A stretch of DNA of 64,000 nt from Adiantum capillus-veneris (Eukaryota; Streptophyta; Polypodiopsida; Polypodiales; Pteridaceae), in NCBI GenBank assembly GCA_014529385.2, contig CM043968.1:125013518-125077517 (forward strand), in the 5' to 3' direction. The translations under genes were made by a program, and so were the position numbers. The notes below the pieces were generated by a model that had not been told where the DNA came from, made no database searches, and saw only the letters and a list, made by a program, of their open reading frames with translations. Shown piece by piece: positions 10,300 to 22,958 of this stretch. Each line of letters opens with the position of its first letter. The first letter of the stretch is position 1.

Positions 10300-13291
10300 T
10301 AAGGGAGTAAAGAGTGTTGTTGGGGATGGGGGAAAAAATAAGGGAGTGTTGAGTGGAGCACTCGAGGGGTGGGGGGGGAGGAAAGGGCAAAGGAGAGATA
10401 GGTAAGATTTGGAGGGGACAAGAAAAGGGATAAAGCAAAAGGGAGAGGCCCAACTCTAAAGTCTGGATGATCAAGAGATAAAGAGAGAGCCCAAATTTCA
10501 TAAGCTCGGCATACCAAAAGAGGAGATTTTCAAAGATTAGATAGTCGAAGATGTTTGGCATGCGAACCCCATTCAAAATTTATGTGTACTCCAGAGTGGT
10601 GCACGGTATCCACAAAGAGGCTATGGAGGTTGGGCCCCGAGGTCCAACAAATGGTGGGTCTAGGTAGATGGGAGAGAGTGGGGTTGTACTGGCAAGATGA
10701 AGCAATAGGGTTGTTGATACAAAGAGAGGGTGATAGACTTTTTGGCATGAAAGGTAGCTTGAAGGTTATCGGGGGTGTTTTTTTGAATCAAAGTGAGGGC
10801 TCCATGAGGGAGGGACGATTCTAATATAGGTGGCTTTTTTGAACACATTATGGAGAAAACCTTGAGGGTATTCTTTCGCCCTAAGGCGTTGGTAGAAGAG
10901 GTTGCGAATAGCAATGAAACCTTCCAAGGCGCTCTCTCTAATGATATATATTTTGAGTTCAACAATAATGAAAGCCAATCTTAAATGTATGGGGTTCCAA
11001 GAGATCCAAGGGATGTAGTTGTAAGCATTGAAGGGTCTTTGATGGCAATGGGAGTCCAAAAGGCTTGAGGAGGCAAACTTTGTGCCTTTGTAAAATCCTA
11101 TGCCAAGGATAGTGGCAAGGTTGGGAGAGATGTGGCTAGAGATTTTTATGTGTTCTTGTAGCGGTTTCCCATAATTTTTCAAACAGGAGGTGAGGGAAGC
11201 CCTAGAGCTAATCCATAACCCAAAGGCATCATCTACATAGCGCTTGAAGTAGAGGAGGTTGGCATTACACAAAAGAGGGGAAGAGGCTTCAAATGGCACA
11301 AGGAAATGCATGCATACACTACGGAAATTTTGGATCCCATAGCGGTTCCTTTGACTTGTTTCCAAAATTTTCCTTTGAAGGTAATGTAGTGGTGTGACAA
11401 TATGAGCACCGCAAGAGAGAGGACAAAGTGAGTTTTAAGAGGGTCACAATGAGTAGCAATGGAGGCTTTGAGGGCTGCAAGGCCTTGGTTGATTGGGATA
11501 CTAGGATAGAGGGCCTCAACTTTAAAGGTGAAGAGGAGGGTATTTGATGGGAGTGGGAGGTTGTTAAGGTCTTGGATAAGGGTGATAGAGTTTTTAAGAT
11601 TTTGCTTATAGGTAAGGAGGATAGGGAAAAGTTCAAAATGAAGCCAAATGGAAGCTTTTTCAAAGATATAGCCTTTGTAGGAGCAGATAGGCTGTGTGAC
11701 AAGGGAGGGTATGTGGAGTTTTAGAATGAAATAAATGGGACAAGGTTTAAGGTGCTTGTCAAGGGAAGAGAGGATGAAGTTACGGTTTAAAGTAAGTAAC
11801 TTTGCAAAATGGGTGGTAAGGGAGGATAGGAGGGAGGCAATAAAGGGAAGGGGGGGAAAAGGCAAGGCTTGTAAGTGGAGGTATCATTGAGGTGGGTGAG
11901 GGCATTACTTTTGTACCAATCTAAAGGTAGAATGGCCAAGACTAATTTCTTGTCGGCGGGTTTTATGGCAATTGAAGGGTCCAATTTAAGGCTAGATAAA
12001 GCTTGAGAGACAAAAAGGGGAGGTTTTGAGGGTGGGAAGAAAAAGGAGTTCAAAAGAAGGTTAAGGTTATTATGGTTAGATTGTCAGATTTAGTTGAGAG
12101 CGGGGTTTTCCAAAGGGGATTTGGTAATTTGAAAGGAGAACAAGATGACATCGGATGATGCTTGAAAAAAAGCTTTAGGTTGAAATTTCTAGTCATGAGG
12201 GTATGTGTGTTAAGAAGTGATGCGGGTGAAGGGTTTGAAGGAGAAGGGATGTATTTTAAACCTAAAGCTAGGCATCGCTTTTTAGGGAGAGAGAGAATTT
12301 TAGGTGTAAGGTTGTGCACTTTAAAATTGGACACACCGAGATCCAAAGAGAAGGCTTTAAGCTTACCAAAAAGGAGAACCTTGTAGCCTTGAGGGTTTAA
12401 TAGGGGTAGCCAATACTTTTTTCTCAAACGTCCTTTGTGGGTTGGGAGCTCAAGGTTTTCTTTGTCAAGAGGTAATGTAGTGGAGGTGTTGGAGACCCAA
12501 AGATATGGGAGGAGGGAGGGATTGGAGAAGGAAAGATGCACCCATGTAGTGGGGTGCTTAAGCCCTAGTACCTCCTACCTCTCACTTTTCCTGAGCATTT
12601 TGAATTGTAGAAAGAGGTGTTGTTTTGAACCAAGGCTTTCTTGTGGTGAAGACAAAGCAAAAGAAGAAAGTTTGGGGTGGGAAGTGGTAGGGTGTGGGGG
12701 CTAAGGGGTTTGAGAGGGTAGATCGGATTAGAAGGCGTGTTGCGATGGTGGGTGTAGCAGGGTTTTTTAACAAACGGAGGGGATGCTAGGTGGGGAGATT
12801 CTAAAGGTCATTTAATGGCCGAGCCTTGAGAGGGTTTAGGAGCTAATGATTGAGGCTACAAAGAAGAGGGGTGGGTGAAGCTAGTGGATCTAGGGGATTG
12901 GAAGGGGTTTTTGGGAGGGGGGACTGAAGATTCATTGTGTGGAATGGCAAGGTTTTGTGGGAGGGGGATAGGGTTTACTTGGGGAAGAGGAGGAGGGGAA
13001 GTGCGGTTTAGTGTGCGTGGCATTTAAGTGCACCATTGTGTGACTTGAACTTAAGTGCTCCATCACCACTTGCTCCACAAGTTCTTTTATAGTTTGTTCT
13101 TTGGGAAGGGAAATGACTTCCTCTTCCAATGCATTAATGTACCTTTTACGTGCCTGTATGGCACCCTCCTCCTTGGTAGCGGTTAGATGGGCATTCAAGA
13201 TGAAAGTTTGGATTTAGAAGAGGAAGAGGTTGAGAGAAGAGGTTTTACATTCTTTAAGCTTAAGACCCCAATCATGTTTTGACAATAACGG
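10300..13291 (-). pseudogene. Penelope-like element reverse transcriptase (3' part)
   Basis: Read on the minus strand from 13291. The segments in order are: an unknown N-terminal region (13198-12932); the PLE upstream motif IKPADK..LVLAILPLDWY with LNDTSTYKP (12053-11870); the RT palm with ILKLHIPS, a motif A-like FKVEALYPSIPI, KGTAMGS (motif B) and FKRYVDDAF (motif C, about 11270); and a C-terminal block with YNYIPW, LEGFIAIRNLFYQRLRAKEYP typical of PLE thumb regions. The YVDD preceded by KR, the GTAMGS motif and the thumb separate it from LTR and LINE enzymes. In motif A the expected Asp is Lys, and the frame changes at least five times, so it is inactive. Its 5' part lies at 37925-38811, separated by element E. 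Confidence 0.85.
13287..13291. repeat. Target-site duplication of element E (left)
   Basis: AACGG directly before the outer end of E (TGTTGG at 13292). The same five bases follow the other end of E at 37925-37929. A 5-bp duplication is the usual length for Ty3/gypsy integration. Confidence 0.9.
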
Positions 13292-13922
13292 TGTTGGACC
13301 GATACGCCGCGATGGACGTCAGCACAGCGAGAACTCACCTAACAAGATTTGTCAGTTAAGGACGAAGCTCGACCCGCAAGCGCGTGGAAGCAAGCATAAG
13401 GTGTCAACCTACACTCGACCGACTCCTAGCTAATTCCTACAGAGGTCTCTACCCAAAATGTTTAAGTCACAGCCTTCAAGAGTGCATAAGAGGAAACTTC
13501 CTACAACGCTTTCTAGAATAGAACACTCATCAAACAATCTAGAAACACCATAGAACTTGAAGGAGACCATACTAACACCAATAGGTCGCTCTCCCTAAGG
13601 TCTATGAACCAAAATCCCAACCCAAAACACTCGGTGCAAAATCATGTAGGATGTCTGGCCGAAATTTGCAGGTCTTCGTTTTCAAAATCTAAAGTGCCTA
13701 ATGTGTAGCTCTACTCAATGTGAACGCGTGGATATGCTGCAATGCAAAATAGAACAATGTATGCTCACCGAATCACATATGAAGCTCGTACATGGAGCTC
13801 GCAAAACCGGACCGTACGCATGCAATGTAGGTATCTGCGCGTAGTTCTCGTCGGGGGCAGCACACTGCACTTCTCCGCACTCGATTCCGAGCACCGGTGC
13901 ACACGTAGCGTCAAGATGAAGC
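13292..13922 (-). repeat. Truncated 3' LTR of element E
   Basis: Aligns to 36997-37624 of the 5' LTR. The match stops at gatgaagc (13922); the first roughly 300 bp of the LTR (U3 side, 37625-37924), the PPT2 and the end of the 3' ORF are missing. The 3' ORF frame now runs straight into LTR sequence. This is one deletion after or during insertion. Confidence 0.85.
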
Positions 13923-16900
13923 AGTGTTGGGCCGAATATATCAGTGTTGATGGTGAAGAAGGCGGTGTAGAACGCTTCTTCAAAGGCCTGGAGGTGATAG
14001 GATGGAAGAAACATTATCCTTTGATACAATGCATGTATCACCTCCTTGGAAGGCTGACCAGACAGATCATATGCACATCTGTAAGTATCTTGAAAGAAGA
14101 AGATATTGTCTGTCACCTGGCTCGGTTTGAATGTCTCGAAGACTTCCAAAAGGGTTTTGCAGATCTTCCTCATCATTATGCAAGAAAGGTTAGGCGAGCC
14201 GGTGAACAATTTGATGGCGTCCATTAGGGTTTTCACCATGTATTGAACACTTATTCTCTCGCCTGCCTTCGAGCCTGGCAGCTTCGGATAGTTCAGCCAA
14301 GTGGGTTGGCTTCTTTGTAATATCTCCTGGGCTTTCCACGTCCGTATCCTTGGTAGAGGGCAAAAGCTTAGGTTATCTCTGATGATTTTGGGTGCCTCTA
14401 CCAAATGGATTAGTTATTGTGGATACTTTGTCAGCCACGCCTTTCTCCACCTGGGCTAAGAGTCGACTATCAACTTGGCCCCTTCAGGCTGGGAGATATC
14501 TGCTGTGTAGAGTGGCATTGTCAGCTCTCCTGTTATCCTCTTGTTGATGGTGGCGGCTTTGTACTTTAGAAAAGGATATGGGAGAGAGGGCTGTAGCCAT
14601 TCACGCCGGAGGTTGTTGGCGTCGATCTTCTGAATGGTCATGGATTTAAAAACCCTCTGCTCCCATTCCAAGGCTTCCTTGGCCGTTTCTCTGATTTCTG
14701 CCTCTATGGCATTGCGCAGCTTCTCTTCCTCTTCTTGTGTCAGATCTTGTGGCTCTTGAGAGGGTCCTACTAGGATTTCCTCTTGCATGGGTGTGTCCAC
14801 AGGATCTACCACATTCTCTAGGTCTATGACTTTCATGGATGCCGACCCTGTGCCTACCTACTCTTCTGCCTGTTGTCCTTTCAGCTCTTCTATCTTCTTT
14901 AGGAGTGTGTTTCTCTACTTCAGCTTCTTCTCCCATGTTCACGAGGACGTCGTTCAACTCTGCGTTTACCTTCTCCGCCTCCTCGAGCTTTCTCTTGATA
15001 ATTTCTATCTCATCTTGCATTGCTTTCTGCTCTTCTTCCATGCGTGTTTGCATAACCATGGACCCTTCCGCCATCATCAACCTTTGATTTTTCTCTAAAG
15101 TCAACTCTTTTTGAAGCTCTTTCATCTGTTCTTCACAGATTTGGCTTTCTGTAGTGGTGTGAGTCGAGCTAGTAGCTCTAACTCTGGCAGAAGATGCCCG
15201 TAGCCGCTGGATGGTTTGATCTTTAACTTTAAGTTGGTCCTTGAGCTCAAGGACCTAATCTTGGCTAGCCTCCTGGTCTATTTCTACATTTTCTTTGGCA
15301 TTTCTCATGGCCTCAACTTCCTTGGACTCCTCAAAAATTTGTAGGGTTAGGTTATCCCTTTCCCTCACTGCATCTGTCAATGACTTGCTGAGTTGTCTAT
15401 ACTCCTCTTCGGCTCCTTGCAGTCTTTGAGCTGCTGCCTGATTTTCTCTTTCCATTTCCTGGCATCTCTGTAATGCATTTGCCAGACTGGCTTGCATCTC
15501 TGCTTCCCTCTCTATCTGCCTTTGGCTTTGTTTTTGTAAAGCGTCAACTTCTAGCTTTATCTGCACTTCAGTGGCTTTGAGAGTTGCCATTTCACTTTCT
15601 GAGGCCATTGACTATGCTCTTAGCCTGGTTAGCTTTGTCATCACCACATCCCAATCATTGGTGGGCGGGTGCAGGTCCACTGTATCAGTGGCCATTTCTT
15701 TAAGCTCCACTAACCTCAGGCTCTGCATTTGCTCTTTGGGCCCCGTGCTTGCCAAGTCGAATGCGACTGTGGTAGCCTCTTCTTTTGTATATCCAGCAGC
15801 TAGCAGGTCTAGAAATGTGTTGTATGATTCATTTGGCTCTGGCTGCCCACTTTTAGTCTTATCCTCTTCCTTTGGTTCTTGCTCCTGGCTTTGTTCTTGC
15901 TTGGACTCTTCTTGGTCTTCTGGTTTGTCTTTCTCCTCTTTGTCTTCTTGTGGAGGGCTACGAGGAGGTGGTGAGGGCGGTGGACTGTACTCAGGGCTAG
16001 CCGGTGGAGTTGCTGGCTTTTTCTTGAAATCTCTGTCCGCCTTTGTCTTCCTTTCTCTCTCTTGGCCCTCTTGCTCTTCTAGCAGTTTCTGTCGACTTGC
16101 TCCACTTCCTCTTCTGTAAAGGGTAAATGTGGGATATTCTCTGCTGTGGCATCAAGAATCTCAAAATTCTTAATGTAATCATCGAATCTGTCTCAGTGCA
16201 CCCTTCCGGATGATCCCGACATTGCTTCTAGAGACGGCTTCCATAGATCGTCTAAATCTCCATTGAGGGCTCTTTCTGCCTTGAAGCTTTCCATCAGCCA
16301 CTCTAGACGTGCCGCTTTCTGTGATTTCGTCTCTTTTGCTGGCACTTGGGCAGATTATTTATTTCCCTTCTTCAGCTCTAGCTGCTCTTCTTGCACGGTT
16401 TCTAACCGGTGTTTCAACCGGGTTGCCACCCTTGGTGCTTTGGGCTGTTCGTCTTCCTTATCTTCCTTGAGCCTGAGCCGGTCGTTTTGTGATGGAGGGT
16501 CAGGCCATCTTCCCTTGGCTTGCAATGCCCTATAAATCACCTTTGTGATTAGCTCACCCGACACGATGTATGTGGGGTTCTTGTTGCCCATCTTCACCAG
16601 ATTATCATGTATATAAGTTGCATAATTGATGATATTCGGCTTGCTTTTCTGCATTGCCCAGGTGAATGTTGTGGCAATTGCTGCAGGCGGCATCCTGTAC
16701 TTTTGTGGCCGCTTTGTACACATATGGAAATATTGATTGTATAGCTGACTCATGATTTCCACTTTGGGGTTGGCAATATCTTCAAAGTTATAGTTGGATT
16801 TCTTTTCAGTGTACACCTTTACTTCGTCTCATCTTTTGGTTACACTATCCCCCTTGTTGGAGAGGTCTAGTGTAGCTGCCACTACTCTTTCTGTGATTAG

Positions 16901-17277
16901 AATCGCAGTGCCTGGCTTGCCCTGCAGATCTGTAGCTCGGGCCACTCCATCTTCTTTTATTGTTGTCACAAATTCCCATACTCTTTTTATGTCAATACCC
17001 GCCGGCACCGCTACAAAGTAATTGTGGAGATCAATCTTCTCCAGATACTCTGCCATCTTGCTTTTGACGAACTCATTGAGTTCCCGCGGTAGCATTGGTA
17101 GCTCGATCACGTTTCCTTTGGTGTCATCTTTAGATCATTGAACTCTAGCAGATCTTCTTGGATCCATGTGCTTGTTGGCTTTAGAGTTCCTTCTGGTATG
17201 ACAAAGGGCTCTACCTCTTCTAGGTAATATTTTATGGTCATTCGTTTCTTCTTTGCCGGTGACTTTGCGGCTGCCAT
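13923..17277 (-). pseudogene. 3' ORF of element E: N-domain, coiled coil, C-domain
   Basis: Counterpart of the B ORF at 3889-7472. ATG at 17277 starts MAAAKSPAKKKR; a frameshift near 17113 leads to MLPRELNEFVKS, FVTTIKEDG and PQKYRMPPAAIATTF (17110-16355), then a Pro/Glu/Lys stretch and a heptad-rich coiled coil (about 15600-14650, many Glu/Gln/Leu), then SLPYPFLK, PTWLNYPKLP, YDLSGQPSKEVI and FEEAFYTAFFT (14630-13930). Several stops and frameshifts. Its place, after pol and a polypurine tract and before the 3' LTR, is that of the Athila env-like ORF. No convincing membrane segment is seen, so I do not call it env. Role unknown; a long rod-like structural or nucleic-acid-linked protein is possible. 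Confidence 0.75.
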
Positions 17278-19888
17278 AGATCCTGTTGCACTCAGTAGTT
17301 CGAAGTTAGCGTTTTTTTCATATTAGCTGAGAAACTGAGTTTCATCTATCCAAATGACTTGAAAATTGAAAATAAAGCTTAAAAGGAACTTGTGAAATTG
17401 TGCATGTGCTCACGGTGCAATTCTGGCCAAAAAAATTTCATTTAGACATCCTACACGTAGGATGTCTTTTTCATCAGATTTGGGTGATACTTGACATGCT
17501 AGTGGTCCTTGGCCTGTACAACATGGCTATGTGCTTGGATTTGGATTTGGGCATCAAAAAGTGGATTTTTGGGCTGATTCAGGCTTTAGGTCACAAATTG
17601 GGTAGAAAGTCCACAACAAGTAGCAAGTGGTGTCCAAATGGGTTGAAAATTGATATATGGGCTCATTGCACCATGGTATTGGCTCCCATGATGTCACTCT
17701 TTGCACAGAAGGTCAAAAATATGCTGGAGACATCCTACGCGTAGGATGTCTATTTCATCAAAATGGCTTGGGATTTTTTCTGTGGGTAGTCCTTGGCATG
17801 TGGAACATGGACATGCTCTTGGAATTTGATTTGGACAAGAATTGATGTTGGTAAGACCCTGGGTAGTGTTTTTGGGCTCAAAAAGTGTATCTTGAAGGTG
17901 TTGGGGGTCAAAAAATGATTAGAATGGCTTCAAATTTGGTATATGAGCTCTTGAAGATGATGTGATTAGATCTGGAATGGACAAACACCCTCTGTAGGCC
18001 AAAAATGTCAAATAGACATCCTACGCGTAGGATGTCTACTTCATCAATTTTTGCAGGTGACCACACAGATTGGTTGGCTATGTGATTGTGAATGTGTTGT
18101 GCAAGTTTCATGTGATTTGGACAAGTTTTGTTGCCTCTATGCCCTAACTTTGCGTTTTTTCATGCATATGAGGTCAATGTTGGTCCAAATGTGATGAAAC
18201 TTGGTGGCTAGCATGTAAAGGCCATTCAGAAAATGTGTGTGATGAAAAATGTTGGGTTCTATGCCCAGAAATTCCCTTGAGACATCCTACGCGTAGGATG
18301 TCTCCTGATGATTTTTTCATGGAATCTATTACTAGTGCCTGCCCTTAGTCCCCCTGAGTCCCTTTTAAGCCTAATTTCAACAAAAAAGTCAAATGGATAG
18401 AAAGTAACTCCCTGTGTGGATTTCAGAGCCTCCGAGCCATTTTTTGACTTTTGGAATGCTTTTCGGCGATGATATTTCTTGATATTGGTCTCCATAGCTT
18501 CCCGATCCCTCGGGGATCTTTGCTGTATGGTTTTTGTCGACTTTGGTTTCACCGGAGCTCCATTTGGCAATTTGTCACTCTAGAAGCACCTGTGGTTGCG
18601 TTTACAAGTCTTCGATGATTTGTGGTGGTCTACCACCATAAGACTTGGTTGTTGATGGTCTAGGGAAGCCGCTCGTGAAGTTTGGTGGCAAACGGACATG
18701 CGGTTTGGCCGCGAGAGCTATTTGATGCTTTGTGTCTGATGCCGTTTCTGAAGTTTAGTGCCACTTCGGGTCACCTTTGGTCATGTGGGCTACATAGCCT
18801 TGTCGAGCATGTCGAGATGCTCCTACCCATGAATTTTGGTAGCATTTGGGCGCCTTTCCGCCGATTTCCCATTTGGTGGAACTTGCAGGATTCTAGGAAT
18901 TAGGGTTTTTCCTGATGGTTTTCTACTGCCTTTGGACATCCAAGACTGGTCTCCTATGCTAGGGTAAGCTGCCGATGAAGTCTCGTTGCTTTTGGGTTAG
19001 CTGTTAGGTGGCCGCTTCTACTTGTAGGTCTCTACTGCCCGCTTTGTGTATGAACCCTACGCTAGTTTTCGCGACAAAACAATAAACATGCGCGAAAAGC
19101 TCAAGGTGGTGAGCCTACCTCTCATGTCTGAAGCCTGTCGGGTAGTCATGCGCGTCGTAGAAGCTGCTGAAAGTTTCGCTCGCTCTAGGTGGCAGAAGCG
19201 CTCTCTCAAAGGACAATAGTGAAATGAGGTGAAAATTTCTTATAATGGAGGTCCCCGAACCACTTTTCATGAAATTTGACATGTGCTCCCAACTTCTTGT
19301 GAGATGTGGTTTAGGCTCCAAAATTTCTTGATTTGGACTCCATTTGCCTTGTTTACCAGAAATTTGACATTTCGGTCAAAATCTGGCCAAAACACGCTTT
19401 CCGCTCCAGTCTCATAATTGCACCCCCATTGTACCATAGGTTGTCCTATAGTTACTGATCATCCCCATATTTTTTGTTTTTCATTACGATCGTTTTTCAC
19501 CTGCTTTTTGTATTTTAAAAGTTTTTCTGCCGAAAATTAGCAAACTTAAAAGGAAAATAGCAAATCAAACCCAAAAAATCCCCAAAAATCATAATAAATC
19601 AAAAACATCATCGCAAAACATTATATACACTCACATGCAATTTTTATGACTGGATTTCTCCGTTTTACCAATAGTTTTTCCGAAAAATGGCTATTTCTAC
19701 TTATATACACACACCTAGGGGCTTGATTCGGCGTTTGGCCCCATATACCTATAGATACATGCTGTATAAGGGCATAAGTACTTGGGTTAGTGCAGAAAAT
19801 TTTGCAATCAAACAACAACCCTTAAAAATGGTCGAAAATCATGCCCTTTTTTGCTCTTTCTGCTATTGGTTCCGCATTTGAGAATGCT
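17278..19888 (-). other. Element E 3' spacer (between PPT1 and the 3' ORF)
   Basis: No ORF of note. It contains four palindrome copies (17444-18303) in diverged repeats of about 285 bp. A block at about 19090-19400 resembles D at 57600-57960 (shared agcacatgtcaaattt and gacatgagaggtag). It may hold a promoter or splice signals for the 3' ORF; this is inference. Confidence 0.6.
17444..18303. promoter_or_regulatory. Palindrome cluster, element E spacer (4 copies)
   Basis: Four 24-bp palindromes, half-site AGACATCCTACG joined to its reverse complement, at 17444-17467 (centre ACACGT, one change), 17728-17751, 18014-18037 and 18280-18303 (all three perfect). Start-to-start distances 284, 286 and 266. 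The bases between them are far less conserved, though phrases such as tttcatca after the site and atttggacaag recur, so these are old tandem units. Confidence 0.95.
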
Positions 19889-19901
19889 CCCCCCCTCCTA
19901 G
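19889..19901 (-). promoter_or_regulatory. Polypurine tract 1 (PPT1) of element E
   Basis: On the minus strand the tract reads aggagggggggag after TCCGGGAGGACTC. The same motif and flank occurs in D at 57113-57142. It sits after the pol-side ORF and 2.6 kb before the 3' ORF, so it is internal; a central tract that could prime a second plus strand is possible. Confidence 0.65.
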
Positions 19902-20067
19902 CCGGAGTCCTCCCGGACAACAAGGTATCGCCTCGGAGTATGTGCCGTGCATAGGTTGAAAAAATTTGTGCTAATGCTTGGCCGATTAATGTGGCACTAT
20001 TTTATGCATACTCGATCAATGCATGGAAAAATTAATGCTGTGTAAGAGAAGGGTATAAGCAAGATGC
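19902..20067 (-). other. Short gap after the Trp-motif ORF in element E
   Basis: Non-coding, between the end of the tail ORF and PPT1. Nothing else seen. Confidence 0.4.
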
Positions 20068-21277
20068 TTATTGGCATTTGCCGTCGAGGTTTCCTATTTT
20101 CTTGGCAAGTAACTGCTGTAACTCTACTGCTCTCTGTTTAATTGTCTTTCTTGCAAAAGGCAGTCGCTTTGCCGCTACTGTTGATGTAGCCGTAGTTGTC
20201 TCTTTGGAGAGGATTGGCTTGGCCGGAATGGCCGTAGACCGTATCTCTTTTGCTTTCCATTGGTAGCTTGTTTTTGCCAGTTTTTGTAGGCTTTTCTCTA
20301 CTTCCTTTGTTGCCACTGTTTTGTTGCTTATTGGCATCCACATAAGTCGGTTTTCTGGTTGCAAATGTAGCTGTCTGCCTTCCAATGTTGCTTGTACTGA
20401 AGGGAGTTCCTTTTGCTTTTGTTTTGGTATCCAAATGCGAGTAACATTTGGGTTATTGCTGAGCATTTTCTTTGGGATCCATATCTGTTTTATGCCCTTG
20501 GTTTTTGGTTGAACTATTTGCTTTGGTTGAATTCTTTCGTTGTATTGTTTTTGGTCTGCCATGTCATTTCTATCCTTCCGCATCCATACTTGTTTCCCTT
20601 GTTTTGGTAACCTAGATCTTTGCACTTTGGTTGGTTACTTCGTATGTATGTACTTAGCATTGTTGGCTTTCATCTGTTTGTTAGCTTTGGGTATCATGTT
20701 GTTCTTTGGTGGCACTCTTGCTTTTGGATCTTTTTCCAGTGATTGTATTGCTGGCAGCTGATTATTCCGGTATTGCTGAGAAAAGGCTATTACCTGTTGT
20801 TCTTGTGTATGCTGAATTTTGACTGCATTCGCATTCCAATATCTGCACATTGTATTCTTTTTGCCAAGGTTGTCCCAACAATATTGGGTGTTGTGTGCTT
20901 TCATCCTCGACTACATAAAATTTGTGTGGGTAAATATATTGATATACTTGTACATGCAATATAGTCCAGCCCAATTTTTTCAACGAGTGTGATGTACTAC
21001 TTTCCAGCACTTGAGGAGTAGGATGAGGTTGACCTGTGGACATGAGCTGTTGGTATAATCCATAAGAAATTAAATTTGCTTGAGCTCCAAAATCAAGCAA
21101 TGCCGTCGATTTAACTTGATTGCTATCCACTTTGACTGCAATCATTGGCTCCACTATGTCTTCATCCAACTTCGTTAGTCGAATGGCATTGATTCGCAAT
21201 GGTGCTCCACTTTGTTGTTGTTGTCACAGAAGTCTTCATTTTGCAATGCGTTCTTTTGCTTCTACTTGAGCTTCTTT
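20068..21277 (-). pseudogene. Second retropepsin-like domain and Trp-motif tail (element E)
   Basis: Downstream of integrase. Residues INAIRLTK..EPMIAVKVDSNQVKSTALLDFGAQANLIS (21199-21060) lead to HPILLGQPWQKEYN (about 20860). LLD-x-GA and, 73 residues later, hydrophobic-LLG are the two signatures of a retropepsin fold. In this copy DSG is DFG. The tail (20625-20068) has four Trp motifs: KQVWMRK, KQIWIPKK, TRIWIPKQ and RLMWMP, in a Lys/Gln-rich chain. In this copy the integrase frame runs into the region with sense codons where D has UAG. Frameshifts near 21270 and 20850 break it. The domain is separate from protease 1 at 25253-25978. Role inferred only; no known plant element that I can name has this order. 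Confidence 0.75.
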
Positions 21278-22512
21278 TTATACTCGCTGTTTGTCTTTCA
21301 TTCGTTGTTTTCCTTGATGGATTTGTTGAAGCATATCCCGTTTTAGTGGTAAATGATATTTCTTCAATCGACACCCACTAATCCAATTGGGCATTTCTCC
21401 ACCTGCTAATGTAGCAAGCTTGATAGCTCCGCTTTGTGATAGATCACTAATCACAAAGGGTCCCATCCCTCGCCTTTTAAGTTTCTTGTCATGTTGTTTC
21501 AAAGTATAAACAAGTACATAATCACCTGTTTTGAACTCTTTCGTGCGCACATGCTTGTCAAAAAACTCTTTTTGTCTTCTCTTTTTAGCATAGATCGAAG
21601 TTACAACTCTCAATCGGAGTTCATCTAGCTTTTCAAGATCATCTATTCTTGAAGAGAGCTCATGCCCTGTCCATTCTAAGTGTTTTGCTACTCGTAGAGT
21701 TGGAATTAAAAACTCTATGGGTAATATAGCATTAAGGCCAAACACCATGTTGTACGGTGTCGTTCCTATCGATGTTTTGTAAGCTACCCTGTATGCCCAT
21801 AGTGTTGAGTGTAGCTGCTGATCCCAATCTGTTCTTGACTCTGACACAATTTTAGTGAGAACCGTGCATAGTGTTTTATTTGTGGCCTCAGCTTTTGTCC
21901 ATTTGCCTGTGGATGGTATGGAGCAGATTTTCTATGTATGACCATGAATTTCTCTAGCAGATATTCAATGACTTCGTTAAGAAAATGTGTTCCACGATCA
22001 CTGACAATTTCTATTGGTAAACCATATCGTACGAAAACATTCTCATACAGAAATTGTGCAGTGGTTCGTGCATCTGCTTTTTGCGTTGCCTTGGCTTCCA
22101 CCCATTTGGTGAGATAGTCTGTAGCCACAATGATATATTGGGTATGGGTGCGATATGCAAGGGGTGAAATAGGTCCCACAAAATCAATGCCCCATTCTGC
22201 AAATTCCCTTGCTCCCATCATTGGCCGTAGTAGCATCTCATCTCTCTTTATCGGCACCTTGGTGCGCTGACATGCGTCACAACGCTTTACAAACTCTTCA
22301 CCATCCATATCCAATGTAGGCCACCATATTCCTGCGGTTAAGAAAATTTTTGTTGTCTTATCACCCGAAAAATAGCCTCCACTTATTCCGCTATGTGCAT
22401 GTTCTAGAATTAGTAGGTATTCACTTTCACCTGCACAGATTCTAAAGTGATTGTCCTTTCCTCGCTTATAGAGTTGGTTCCGAATTAACTAAAGTCGCGA
22501 GCCTCCAGCTCT
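21278..22512 (-). pseudogene. Integrase of element E
   Basis: N-terminal zinc part (ILEHAHSGISGGYFSGD then VKRCDACQRTK, about 22400-22260) precedes a DDE core: WGIDFVGPIS, VSDRGTHF and HPQANGQ (22190-21890), and a C-terminal part with AYKTSIGTTPYNMVFGLNAILPIEF and YVLVYTLKQHDKKLKRRGMGPFV (to 21278). Nearly collinear with the intact D product. A frameshift falls near 21890, after HPQANGQ, and a stop lies near 22490. Confidence 0.9.
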
Positions 22513-22958
22513 ATAGCCCTTTTCCGTGCTCTTGTTATGTTTTCAGGAAATGTCCTCGTGGTTAAGAAATCAATGATATATTGACTCCATGCAAGTGCAA
22601 TGTTTACCTGAAACAATGTCGCGTGATCCATTGGTCATTTGGGACTACATATAGTACAATTGGTAACATAAGAATGTGTGTTCGCATACATAGTTGGCCA
22701 ATGAACCCCTAACTATTTCAATCTCTGGTGTGTTTTCACTGTTGAACAATGAAATGCACAATCTTGAGCATGCGCTTCGACAAGGTAACACTCGAATTCT
22801 TCTGGATTTATACATAATCGTAGAATTTGGTCCGATCCTAGATGATACAGCCGTCCTGCAATCAACTGGAAGTTTTTTGTTTGTCGAATTGTTTGTTGTT
22901 TGGATCTGTATTCCGTATTATGAAACCTACCTCCAAAGGAAAGAATGCTAACAATTTC

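Noticed and set aside
10274-10576. GIY-YIG nuclease at the PLE C-terminus
   Set aside because: Only DYLIF-like residues remain; the second YIG part and the Arg/His/Glu catalytic set cannot be seen.
13923-17277. Calling the 3' ORF an envelope gene
   Set aside because: Position fits, but no signal peptide, transmembrane span or furin-like site is visible in either copy.
17444-18303. CRISPR-like array (repeats of 24 bp at regular distance)
   Set aside because: Spacing is 125-443 bp, the spacers are themselves diverged repeats, and the context is a plant retrotransposon.
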